In this document: positions 9,293 to 15,389 of the stretch, one piece after another
Numbering within the stretch: position 1 is the first letter of the stretch
Layout: each line of letters begins with the position of its first letter
From: Clostridia bacterium
GTDB taxonomy: Bacteria; Bacillota; Clostridia; Christensenellales; Borkfalkiaceae
NCBI GenBank assembly: GCA_900770945.1
Contig: CAAGME010000043.1
Span: 43,640 to 107,639 of the forward strand
Direction of reading: 5' to 3'
Length of the DNA stretch: 64,000 nt
Made by a program: the position numbers and the translations under genes
The notes under the pieces: model-generated
What the model saw: only the letters and a program-made list of their open reading frames with translations
Told to the model about the DNA's origin: nothing
The model's database searches: none

Positions 9293-9511
9293 TTACACCT
9301 CCGATTTTTCGATTTTGATTATTTTTTCCACCTTACAACCGCAAAGAGCGCAAGTGCGTTTTACGGCGGTAACGGCGGATTGTTCCGTCGTTTTTGCATT
9401 TCCGCACGGGTTAAACGTGTATGACCCGTCGGCGTTTTGATTTTCGATTTGATTTGTCCTACCGCTTAAAATGACGGTTATTTTATACGGTCTTTTTTCT
9501 TGATTTTTCAT
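9293..9511 (-). CDS. 72-residue phage protein with CxxC motif
   Basis: Starting at the ATG that follows AGGA, the protein begins MKNQEKRPYKITVILSGRT and contains CALCGCKVEKI near its end, a possible half zinc site. An upstream ATG in the same frame (9523) is also possible. The function is unknown. It lies in the small-gene cluster between repressor and transposase. Confidence 0.55.
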   Translation of the reverse strand: MKNQEKRPYKITVILSGRTNQIENQNADGSYTFNPCGNAKTTEQSAVTAVKRTCALCGCKVEKIIKIEKSEV

Positions 9512-9540
9512 TTTGTGCATCCTATTGCGGTTGTTTCGAT

Positions 9541-9569
9541 TTGACAAAACTAAAATAATGTGCTACAAT
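9541..9569 (+). promoter_or_regulatory. Rightward sigma70-type promoter opposing the small-gene cluster
   Basis: TTGACA (9541-9546), 17 bases, TACAAT (9564-9569). It points right, against the leftward genes at 9616-9747, and is followed by a GC-rich hairpin (GGGGCGG with CCGCCC near 9580-9598). It may make a short antisense RNA, since no rightward gene follows. Confidence 0.45.
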
Positions 9570-9615
9570 AGGTCTTACGAGGGGCGGTTGCCCGCCCGCT
9601 CTGCCTATCGCCGTT

Positions 9616-9747
9616 TTATTCGGCTTTGGTGTTTGCCTTGCTTGCCTTCGGCTTTTTAAGGGTTATCGTAACTTTGACTCTTTCGACGGTGTCGTTACTT
9701 TCAACCGCTTTTGCCAAGTCTTGCAAGGCTTTTGCTATGTTTTCCAT
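9616..9747 (-). CDS. 43-residue phage protein, first gene of the leftward small-gene operon
   Basis: It begins MENIAKALQDLAKAVESND and ends KASKANTKAE. AAGGAGG lies eight bases ahead of the ATG and a strong promoter lies at 9808-9836. The first half should form an amphipathic helix and the end is very basic. Its function is unknown. By position, first in the operon repressed during lysogeny, it could be an early regulator of Cro type, though it has no visible helix-turn-helix. Confidence 0.65.
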   Translation of the reverse strand: MENIAKALQDLAKAVESNDTVERVKVTITLKKPKASKANTKAE

Positions 9748-9807
9748 ATCCGCGACCTCCTTTTTAGATTTTCAAAGGTTTTTGTTTCCCTCAACCTTTG
9801 TGATTAT

Positions 9808-9836
9808 ATTATATCATATACCCCGTGATATGTCAA
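9808..9836 (-). promoter_or_regulatory. Leftward promoter with embedded operator
   Basis: On the minus strand TTGACA (9831-9836), 17 bases, TATAAT (9808-9813), a perfect consensus. The inverted repeat ATATCA/TGATAT (9811-9816 and 9826-9831) lies across the spacer and -10, where a bound repressor would block polymerase. It drives the small-gene operon 9747-8917. Control by the repressor at 10172 is inferred. Confidence 0.7.
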
Positions 9837-9887
9837 CGGTTTTAACGCACTTTTTCAAAAATATTTTTAATTTTTTTGAGAAAAAAT

Positions 9888-9917
9888 AACGCCTTCCGAT
9901 AGCGGAGGGCGTTTTAT
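9888..9917. terminator. Bidirectional terminator in the lysogeny control region
   Basis: AACGCCTTCCG (9888-9898) pairs with CGGAGGGCGTT (9903-9913) with one wobble. T-runs lie on both sides (GTTTTATC to the right; ATTTTTTCTC on the minus strand). It would end the leftward transcript that starts at the promoter 10090-10118. Confidence 0.7.
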
Positions 9918-9919
9918 CG

Positions 9920-10012
9920 TTATATCGAGATTTTTAATAAAGGAATAGCCGCGTTATTGACTTCGCCGTAAAGATTTGATATAATAGATTTGCGACAATC
10001 ATTACACTTCAT
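9920..10012 (-). CDS. Candidate 30-residue peptide antisense to the repressor promoter
   Basis: The reading frame begins MKCNDCRKSIISNLYGEVNN and ends LLKISI. It lies between a perfect minus-strand promoter (10090-10118) and a terminator (9888-9917), so the short transcript is well framed, but the ribosome site is weak. It overlaps, on the opposite strand, the rightward promoter at 9957-9985. It may be a real regulatory peptide, or the RNA itself may be the active product. Confidence 0.35.
   Translation of the reverse strand: MKCNDCRKSIISNLYGEVNNAAIPLLKISI
9957..9985 (+). promoter_or_regulatory. Rightward promoter, probably for the repressor operon
   Basis: TTGACT (9957-9962), 17 bases, TATAAT (9980-9985). 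The next rightward genes are the repressor (10172) and the HIRAN gene (10579). The 180-base leader contains TTACACTTCA (10002-10011), whose exact inverse TGAAGTGTAA lies at 10126-10135. These are candidate distant half-sites. Confidence 0.65.
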
Positions 10013-10089
10013 ATCTTACGACTCGGTTATAACACGGCTAACGATATAACGACGCCCGTTTTTCTCGGTGCGTCGATAATCGTACTACT

Positions 10090-10118
10090 ATTATATATCG
10101 AACAACCGATAAAGTCAA
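10090..10118 (-). promoter_or_regulatory. Leftward promoter opposing the repressor promoter
   Basis: On the minus strand TTGACT (10113-10118), 17 bases, TATAAT (10090-10095). It fires toward the repressor promoter at 9957-9985 and the terminator at 9888-9917, giving a transcript of about 170-200 bases. This arrangement resembles a lysis/lysogeny switch with transcriptional interference. Confidence 0.6.
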
Positions 10119-10171
10119 GACTTCTTGAAGTGTAAACGAAAATTTTATGCTTTAAGGAGTCTTTTTTTTGT

Positions 10172-10576
10172 ATGACGATTTCCGAACGAATTTTCGATCT
10201 TTTGAAAAAACAAAGGAAAAAGCAAGGCGATCTCGCGCGGGCGTTAGGCGTACGCCCGACGACGGTTTCGGAGTGGAACACGGGTAAACGCGAGCCTTCG
10301 GGGTCGCTATACGAAAAAATCGCCGAATATTTCGGCGTGTCGCTCGATTATCTTATTACGGGGCGACCGTCGCGCGACGCACCCGTACAACAAATAATCG
10401 GCAACAATAACTCGAATAACGTTGCAAATATTGCGGGCAACGTCGGCGGGGATTTGACCGAATACGAGCGGGAATTGCTGAAAGTGTGCGCGGGGTTCGA
10501 TATACGCCGTAAAACCGCGCTTTTGACGTATGTGTATAATCTCGAAAAAGAAATGAAAGAAAACAAGGAGTCTTAA
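10172..10576 (+). CDS. XRE-family phage repressor
   Basis: 134 residues. The N-terminal helix-turn-helix (about 1-60) is clear: FDLLKKQRKKQGDLARALGV, then PTTVSEWNTGKREPSG, closing with YFGVSLDYLITG, the usual CI/Cro pattern. The C-terminal half (NNSNNVANIAGNVGGDLTEY and a helix near the end) has no protease dyad, so SOS self-cleavage is not expected. AAGGAG precedes the ATG. It is read opposite to nearly all other phage genes and lies next to divergent promoters, as expected for the lysogeny repressor. Confidence 0.85.
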   Translation: MTISERIFDLLKKQRKKQGDLARALGVRPTTVSEWNTGKREPSGSLYEKIAEYFGVSLDYLITGRPSRDAPVQQIIGNNNSNNVANIAGNVGGDLTEYERELLKVCAGFDIRRKTALLTYVYNLEKEMKENKES

Positions 10577-10578
10577 TT

Positions 10579-11238
10579 ATGAAGTGGTTTTACAATCTTA
10601 AAAGGGTTATAAGGGTTATTATCGCTGTTGTTTCGTGGTTGCCGTTGTTTGTTTTTGCGGGCATTATAGGCGGAACGACGGGGGATAACGCCAACATCGA
10701 AACGTGGCAAGCGTTGATAATTTGCGTATTGCTTGCCGTCGGTATCGCGTTTACCGTGTTTGCCGTCAAAGCACGACGCAAGGAAACGCAAGCGGAGCGC
10801 GACGCAAAACGCGCCGAAAGAGCCACCGCCGACGCAAAACGTATTGCCGACGAACGGGAAAGGCGCGCGGCGTCCGTTGTTACTATGCCCGACTCGGTTA
10901 TAAATTCGCCCGTCGTTAAAATCGATTTCCCGATTTTTACAAAGGCGGTCGGAGTAACTTTTGACAACTGCCAAAAAAACATACAAGAAAGCAATATCGG
11001 CGACGCGGTTTTGATAAAACATAAACCGACGGAGGAATACCCCGAAAGTACGGATATTGTAAACGCGCGGACGCGTAAGCGCGTCGGGCGGCTTAAATCC
11101 GATCTTGCGTGGGAATTTTTAGGCGAGTTCGACGAACGTTTTACGCTTGACGGCGAAATTGCCGATATAACGGGCGGGGACGACGGACAAAATTACGGTT
11201 GCAATATAAAAATAATCGGCGAGCATTACGACGAATAG
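10579..11238 (+). CDS. Membrane-anchored HIRAN-domain protein
   Basis: 219 residues, starting two bases after the repressor stop, so it is made in the lysogen. Two hydrophobic segments (about 8-30 and 43-63) are followed by a charged helix (RRKETQAERDAKRAERATAD) and a C-terminal HIRAN-like domain (about 118-215: VGVTFDNCQKNI then ADITGGDDG). HIRAN domains bind DNA ends or stalled forks in known proteins. A lysogenic-conversion or superinfection-exclusion role at the membrane is inferred from co-transcription with the repressor. Confidence 0.65.
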   Translation: MKWFYNLKRVIRVIIAVVSWLPLFVFAGIIGGTTGDNANIETWQALIICVLLAVGIAFTVFAVKARRKETQAERDAKRAERATADAKRIADERERRAASVVTMPDSVINSPVVKIDFPIFTKAVGVTFDNCQKNIQESNIGDAVLIKHKPTEEYPESTDIVNARTRKRVGRLKSDLAWEFLGEFDERFTLDGEIADITGGDDGQNYGCNIKIIGEHYDE

Positions 11239-11254
11239 CCGCCGCAAGCAAAGA

Positions 11255-11282
11255 AAACGCCCCGACAAGGGCGTTTTTTTGA
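11255..11282. terminator. Terminator between convergent repressor and late operons
   Basis: AAACGCCC (11255-11262) and GGGCGTTT (11269-11276) form a perfect stem followed by seven T residues on the plus strand. It lies between the HIRAN stop (11238) and the stop of the convergent gene at 11286. Confidence 0.85.
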
Positions 11283-11285
11283 TTG

Positions 11286-11702
11286 TCAATTAAAATGTTT
11301 TTCGCCGAGGCGGGTTGCCCAACCTTCAAACCATATTCGATCGTAGGGCGGTAGGGTGTGTCCGAGTCCTTTTCGTATCTTGTATTCGCGATACCAATAT
11401 CGAACGCAAGAGGGAATACTTACAAGAAACGGCATAAATACTCCGAGCATAATATTTTGTAAGCCGTGTCCGCTTTCGTGTTGTAGAATATGTAAAGACG
11501 GGTTTTTATTGACGACGAAAAACGCGCCGAGTTCAAAACCGCCCCAACCGCTCCCGACTTCAAAATAAATCAAATAATGAAAGCGTTTCGGTTTATGCCC
11601 CGTAACAAGTAGAGCAAGGGCAACAACAACGCCGCAAAGCGTCATAAGCAAGCCCCACGTTAAAGACAAGAGCCAAAACGCAACCGCTTTAAGGGTTTTC
11701 AT
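11286..11702 (-). CDS. Membrane protein with HExxH metalloprotease motif, in the lysin position
   Basis: 138 residues. A hydrophobic N-terminal segment (about 5-35) is followed by LHILQHESGHGLQNIMLG near residue 75, a zinc-peptidase HExxH motif, then another hydrophobic stretch and a conserved-looking WFEGWATRLGEKH that could supply the third ligand. It follows two holin-like genes and ends the late operon, the place where an endolysin is normally found. It has no amidase, lysozyme or CHAP features. Its substrate is unknown. GGAGG precedes the ATG, and the gene overlaps the one upstream by 14 bases. Confidence 0.6.
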   Translation of the reverse strand: MKTLKAVAFWLLSLTWGLLMTLCGVVVALALLVTGHKPKRFHYLIYFEVGSGWGGFELGAFFVVNKNPSLHILQHESGHGLQNIMLGVFMPFLVSIPSCVRYWYREYKIRKGLGHTLPPYDRIWFEGWATRLGEKHFN

Positions 11703-12090
11703 TGTCTGCCTCCTTCGGTTTATTTTTTAAGTCGTATAACGTAGCCTCGATTTGTTGTTTAAGCCACGTTTCGGGGTTGCCGTAATTCTCGGTTATGTAT
11801 TTTTGCACGTCGCCCGTAAGTTGTTTAAGTGCCGACGTTAAAGCAAGGTGTAACGCCTTCTCTTGTGCGTCTTTCGTCCACGCGTCCGTACCTTTAATCG
11901 ACTCGACGTATGTTTGATACGTTCCCTTTACGGCGGACGATACGGCGTCAAGCGCGGCGGTTAAAAAACCGCGTGCTTTCTCGTTCTTTACCTTAACGCT
12001 TATAAGCGATTTTACTTTTGCAAGCACCCACGCAACGAGCGCGGCGACTACAAAGGCGACAATTTGTATAAGTAAGTTTTTCCAATCCAT
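11689..12090 (-). CDS. LLH-family phage holin
   Basis: 133 residues. The N-terminus MDWKNLLIQIVAFVVAALVA is a single membrane span, followed by KVKSLISVKV and a long amphipathic, alanine-rich C-terminal region, the layout of the LLH holin family (Phage_holin_6 type). It should form the membrane lesion for lysis. Neighbours are another short membrane protein (12094) and the HESGH protein (11286). Confidence 0.75.
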   Translation of the reverse strand: MDWKNLLIQIVAFVVAALVAWVLAKVKSLISVKVKNEKARGFLTAALDAVSSAVKGTYQTYVESIKGTDAWTKDAQEKALHLALTSALKQLTGDVQKYITENYGNPETWLKQQIEATLYDLKNKPKEADNENP

Positions 12091-12093
12091 TTT

Positions 12094-12429
12094 TTACTCC
12101 TCCGATATGTTTTTACCGTCGTTTTGTAAGGGGTGTTCGGGCAATGCGATTAAATCGTTGTATAAGTCCGTTATAACACCGTTTCCGCCGAGTAAATGAT
12201 ACGACTCATACTCCCGACGCAATGCGTCTTTCGCATAAATAGGGCAAAAGCCGCGCTCGGTGTATTTTTCGTGTTGACGGATTATTTCGGCGCGCAAAAG
12301 ACTTTGCAAGCCGTTTTGTATTGCCGCGTTTTTTTGCTTGTTGTTTCTAAAATTGCCGACGACAGACGTTATAACGACACCAACGGTCGTACTTATAAAC
12401 GCGGTTAAAATCGTTGCCCAAACGTTCAT
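12094..12429 (-). CDS. Small single-span membrane protein, holin-like partner
   Basis: 111 residues from the ATG with GGAGG upstream. One N-terminal membrane segment (ILTAFISTTVGVVITSVVG) is followed by a soluble helical domain (GLQSLLRAEIIRQHEKYTER, GNGVITDLYNDL). Position beside the LLH holin suggests a second holin or antiholin. No specific family was recognised. Confidence 0.6.
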   Translation of the reverse strand: MNVWATILTAFISTTVGVVITSVVGNFRNNKQKNAAIQNGLQSLLRAEIIRQHEKYTERGFCPIYAKDALRREYESYHLLGGNGVITDLYNDLIALPEHPLQNDGKNISEE

Positions 12430-12430
12430 T

Positions 12431-12634
12431 TTACGCCTCCACAAACCACTCGTCGCGGAGCGACGCGCCGTTATTGTCGGCGATTTCGTCTTTCGATTTT
12501 CCGTTAAGATCGTTGACCCAAATTTCGAGCGCGTCGTCGATTTCGCGTTGTGTCAAAATACCGTTGTCTTTATCCGCGTTCGCCGTTTCGAGCCACTTTT
12601 CTTTGCTGAATACTTTTTTTGCCGTGTTTGCCAT
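12431..12634 (-). CDS. 67-residue acidic protein overlapping the RT gene end
   Basis: It begins MANTAKKVFSKEKWLETANA and ends SLRDEWFVEA. GGAGG precedes the ATG at good spacing. Its first 65 bases overlap the 3' end of the reverse-transcriptase gene in another frame, so it is translationally tied to the DGR. The predicted structure is helical and acidic. It is too short and has the wrong charge for a standard Avd accessory protein, which is basic and about 120 residues. The role is unknown. Confidence 0.55.
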   Translation of the reverse strand: MANTAKKVFSKEKWLETANADKDNGILTQREIDDALEIWVNDLNGKSKDEIADNNGASLRDEWFVEA

Positions 12635-13685
12635 TTTTTAGATTACCTCCGTTTTGTTTACTGTAATTGCTTACAATTTTTTTGAGTTTGTTTTTCGGTG
12701 CGTACGGATAGATTTTTTCTTTGTAAAACCCGCGCGCGTTTATGTGCGATAACCAACCGATAAGCGATAAAAGACTCATTGCTTGCCGCGGCGTTATGTG
12801 TTGCGTCTTTTTAACCTTGCGCACCCGTCGGCATAGCCGAAAAAATATCTTTTTGCGAAGTATCGTTTTGTTTTTATAAAACCGATACCCGACAAAATCA
12901 ATCGGGCGCGAATTGAGTTTCCAAACTTGCCAATTACCTTTTATCTTTAATCCGATACCGTGCAAGTAGTTATCAATCGCCGCAACCGCTTTATGTAACT
13001 TTCGCTTGTTAGAGTCTATCAAAACCATATCGTCAACGTATCGGACGTAGTATTTGACGTGCAATACTTCTTTGATATAGTGGTCTAAACCCTCCAAGTA
13101 AAAATTTGAAAACCATTGCGACGTATAATATCCGATAGGTAGATGATCGCCGCCATTTTCGAGGACTTGTCCGACAAGACGTAAAAACTTGTCGTCTTTG
13201 ATTTTCCGTTTAAGCATATCGAGCAATATAGACGGGCGGACGCTGTCGAAAAATTTTGATACGTCGAGTTTTGCAACGTAGCGCATTTTTTCGTCGTGTA
13301 TTGCCGTTTCAACGTACGCCTTCGCGTCAATGCCGCCACGGTTCGGAATACTACCGCAACAATAACGGTACATACCGCGCGTTATAACGGGTTGCGCCGC
13401 CGTTATGATAAGCCAATGCACGATTTGGTCGGGGTAAAACTTCGGTATCGTTATTTGACGCGTTTTGTTACAAGAGCGGTCGTAAATTTCAATATGTTCG
13501 TTCGGCGAAAGTTTTACCGTTTCGGTTTCGAGCATTGCTTTTAATTTTTGCGCGTAACCGTCAATATCGCTTAATATCGCTTTGACATAGAGCCGATCCG
13601 TCTTACCTTTCGCGGCGTTTTTAATCGCTTTCTTGATAAAATCGACGTCGCACATTTTCTCGTATAGATAACCGACTCTTTTCAT
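12570..13685 (-). CDS. DGR reverse transcriptase
   Basis: 371 residues from the ATG at 13685, chosen for its AAAGGAT site. It copies the template-repeat RNA with errors at adenines to make mutagenic cDNA. RT motifs run in order: KLDVSKFFDSV (Asp141), LPIGYYTSQWFSN (184-190, matching the IGxxxSQ signature that marks DGR-type RTs), and RYVDDMVLID with YVDD at 216-219. LKIKGNWQVWKL and FVGYRFYKNK follow as the later palm/thumb motifs. The C-terminus is very basic. It lies directly downstream of the template repeat, in the same leftward orientation as the target gene. Retron and group II intron RTs are unlikely: there is no maturase or retron RNA, and a TR/VR pair is present. Confidence 0.95.
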   Translation of the reverse strand: MKRVGYLYEKMCDVDFIKKAIKNAAKGKTDRLYVKAILSDIDGYAQKLKAMLETETVKLSPNEHIEIYDRSCNKTRQITIPKFYPDQIVHWLIITAAQPVITRGMYRYCCGSIPNRGGIDAKAYVETAIHDEKMRYVAKLDVSKFFDSVRPSILLDMLKRKIKDDKFLRLVGQVLENGGDHLPIGYYTSQWFSNFYLEGLDHYIKEVLHVKYYVRYVDDMVLIDSNKRKLHKAVAAIDNYLHGIGLKIKGNWQVWKLNSRPIDFVGYRFYKNKTILRKKIFFRLCRRVRKVKKTQHITPRQAMSLLSLIGWLSHINARGFYKEKIYPYAPKNKLKKIVSNYSKQNGGNLKNGKHGKKSIQQRKVARNGERG

Positions 13686-13797
13686 AGAATATCCTTTAAT
13701 CTTCTTGCGGTCTTTCAATGACTTACTAAACCGCCCTCTTTGTGAAGTGTTTTTTGCCGAGGGGCAAGGATTATACGCGCTTTTACGAAATAACAAG

Positions 13798-13928
13798 ATT
13801 AAATGCGACCCCCGATATTCGAGTTCGCGTTCGACGGATTGTAATTACCGTTCCAATTCCACAAACCCGCGTTCGTCGTGTTGTTCCAATTCCCGCCAAC
13901 CGCAAGGACAGAGCCGCCGACAGTCGCG
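13798..13928 (-). repeat. DGR template repeat (TR)
   Basis: Read on the minus strand (the coding sense of the target), this stretch matches 14025-14155. The core 13805-13928 (124 bp) has 15 mismatches, and every one is at a TR adenine; none of the other positions differ. Three further adenine mismatches occur in the 7 bases beyond the core (13798-13804). Asn codons (AAC/AAT) are frequent, as in known TRs, and the TR carries a stop where VR has Cys. A GC-rich end (13805-13813) matches the usual TR/VR 3' boundary. Confidence 0.96.
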
Positions 13929-13976
13929 TCGGGGAGTGCGCGTAATACCCTTTTTTTGTCGCTATAAAGCATACGC

Positions 13977-13998
13977 CAAGGGGGAGGTATCCCCCTTG
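13977..13998. promoter_or_regulatory. Hairpin/cruciform next to the DGR target site
   Basis: CAAGGGGGA (13977-13985) pairs perfectly with TCCCCCTTG (13990-13998) around the loop GGTA. It lies 12 bases past the stop of the target gene, just beyond VR. In the Bordetella phage DGR a similar hairpin with a GRNA tetraloop just after VR is needed for efficient homing, and GGTA (plus strand) fits GRNA. It could also act as a transcription terminator, but no T-run follows on the minus strand. Confidence 0.7.
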
Positions 13999-14010
13999 AC
14001 AATCCCTCTC

Positions 14011-15057
14011 TTAAAGAGGTTTGTAGCAAAGGCGACCCCCGATATACGAGTACGCGTCCGACGGACCGAAATCACCGTACCAACGCCACAAACCCGCGCT
14101 CGCCGTGTTGACCCAATACCCGCCAACCGCAAGGACAGAGCCGCCGACAGTCGCGAAGTCGCAAAAGTAGGTTGTTGCGCTACCGCCGACTTCCGTTGCG
14201 TACTGTATAAGAGGATTGCGTCCGAGCGGTTCGACCTTTTTAATGTAGTCATAGCCCGACGCGCGGTTGCCTTGATAAACGTACGGCGACGCTGTTTTGC
14301 CCGCGGTATAAGACGCGGGGTCGGTGCAAACGTAAACTTTTTCGGACGAGAAAGATATACCGTCGCACCAAGTGTAAGTATTGCCCCATAAATTCTCGAT
14401 ACCGCGATATTTGCAAGCGTGTTTGCCGTCGGTGTTGCTTACTTCCGATCCCGACGGGGTTTTTACGGCGTCCGTTCTACCCGTGGCGACCGCCGCCGAA
14501 TTGCCGTTTGCATAACCGTACATAATCGATTGCGAGTTCGTCGTTTTCATTTCGACGAGCCACAATTCTTTTATGATAAGGTCAATCAAAAAGTCGTATT
14601 GCTGATAACCCGCGCCGTTTGCTTTACAACCCGTGCGGAAATTGTCGCAAGTAATGTTTACAAGTACGGTTGCGCCCGATTTTGAATACACACGCGCCGC
14701 CGACCCGCTACCTTCATATTTACCTACAAGGACGTAGTCGAGTTCGTTTCCGAGTCCGTCAACAAACAACGTCGAAAAACCTTCGTATCGGATACCCGAT
14801 ATTTGGTGCTTGTATGTACCGTCGGCGTTTTTTGTAATTTTGGAATAAAACTTCGGTATTTTGATAAACACGTTGCCCGACGCGTCCGTTACTTCTTGCA
14901 TATCGCACCACGGATAACAACGGTCAAAATCGCTTACAATGTCCGTCGTGCCGACCGTATAGGAAAGCCCGACGGCGTCGTCCGTCCTCGTAAGGGCGGA
15001 CGGGGTGGACGAGCCGACTTTATCTACACCGTAGATTTTTGCTTTTTCAATGTTCAT
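14011..15057 (-). CDS. DGR target: tail-tip receptor-binding protein with C-terminal variable lectin-like domain
   Basis: 348 residues, GGTAATTA spacing from a GAGG site. The last ~45 residues are the variable region (about 302-344): TVGGSVLAVGG then alternating fixed and variable positions. Compared with TR, changed residues include 314, 316, 319, 320, 325, 327, 329-331, 334, 336, 338, 343 and 344. ENLWGNTYTWCDGI upstream is the signature of C-type-lectin/FGE-type folds used by Mtd-like DGR targets. It ends the tail-fibre block, after two proteins with phage collar repeats, so it probably sits at the fibre tip and contacts the host receptor. The ligand is unknown. Confidence 0.93.
   Translation of the reverse strand: MNIEKAKIYGVDKVGSSTPSALTRTDDAVGLSYTVGTTDIVSDFDRCYPWCDMQEVTDASGNVFIKIPKFYSKITKNADGTYKHQISGIRYEGFSTLFVDGLGNELDYVLVGKYEGSGSAARVYSKSGATVLVNITCDNFRTGCKANGAGYQQYDFLIDLIIKELWLVEMKTTNSQSIMYGYANGNSAAVATGRTDAVKTPSGSEVSNTDGKHACKYRGIENLWGNTYTWCDGISFSSEKVYVCTDPASYTAGKTASPYVYQGNRASGYDYIKKVEPLGRNPLIQYATEVGGSATTYFCDFATVGGSVLAVGGYWVNTASAGLWRWYGDFGPSDAYSYIGGRLCYKPL
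14025..14155 (-). repeat. DGR variable repeat (VR)
   Basis: This is the 3' end of the target gene, homologous to TR at 13798-13928. Differences are confined to positions where TR has adenine on the coding strand, and the replacements are T, G and C. Unchanged positions keep the fold-defining W, G, P and S codons. Identity to TR stops sharply at 14155. Confidence 0.95.
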
Positions 15058-15060
15058 AGT

Positions 15061-15378
15061 TTAATTACCTCCTTCGAGTGCGGCAAGCCGCGTTTTAATT
15101 TTCTTAAATTCGGCGTCAATTTCGCCGCCGCGCGTATATCCGACGGCTTTTTCCGACTCCGCCGCCGTTGCGGCATAAATTGCGATTGACGCGCCGCCGC
15201 CCTCGGTTTTGAGTGCAACAAGGTTTGCCCAAGCGGTCGTACCGTCGCCGATTTTCAAAACCTTGTTTGTGGTATCGTAGCCAAATTCGCCCGCGGAAAG
15301 TACCGAGTTTTTACTCGCCCAATTTGCCGCGGTGTCTTGTCTGACTTTGAGTGTTACGGTTATATTCCGCGTTGCCAT
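15061..15378 (-). CDS. Short tail-fibre/collar protein
   Basis: 105 residues. The N-terminus (ITVTLKVRQDTAANWASKN, then AGEFGYDTTNKVLKIGDGT) is the repeated phage-fibre head-binding motif also at the start of the next gene upstream (15390-16571). The C-terminal part ends in a short coiled-coil-like helix (EIDAEFKKIKTRLAALEGG). It lies four bases from the DGR target start. It probably forms the collar or trimerising base to which the variable tip attaches. Confidence 0.75.
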   Translation of the reverse strand: MATRNITVTLKVRQDTAANWASKNSVLSAGEFGYDTTNKVLKIGDGTTAWANLVALKTEGGGASIAIYAATAAESEKAVGYTRGGEIDAEFKKIKTRLAALEGGN

Positions 15379-15389
15379 TTTGACCTCCT

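Noticed and set aside
12570..13685. Retron or group II intron RT
   Set aside because: No maturase or HNH domain, no retron-type inverted RNA, and a perfect TR/VR pair is present beside it.
13799..14029. A 76-residue leftward frame across TR as a protein gene
   Set aside because: Its similarity to the target C-terminus is explained by TR. It has no good ribosome site, and TR works as RNA.
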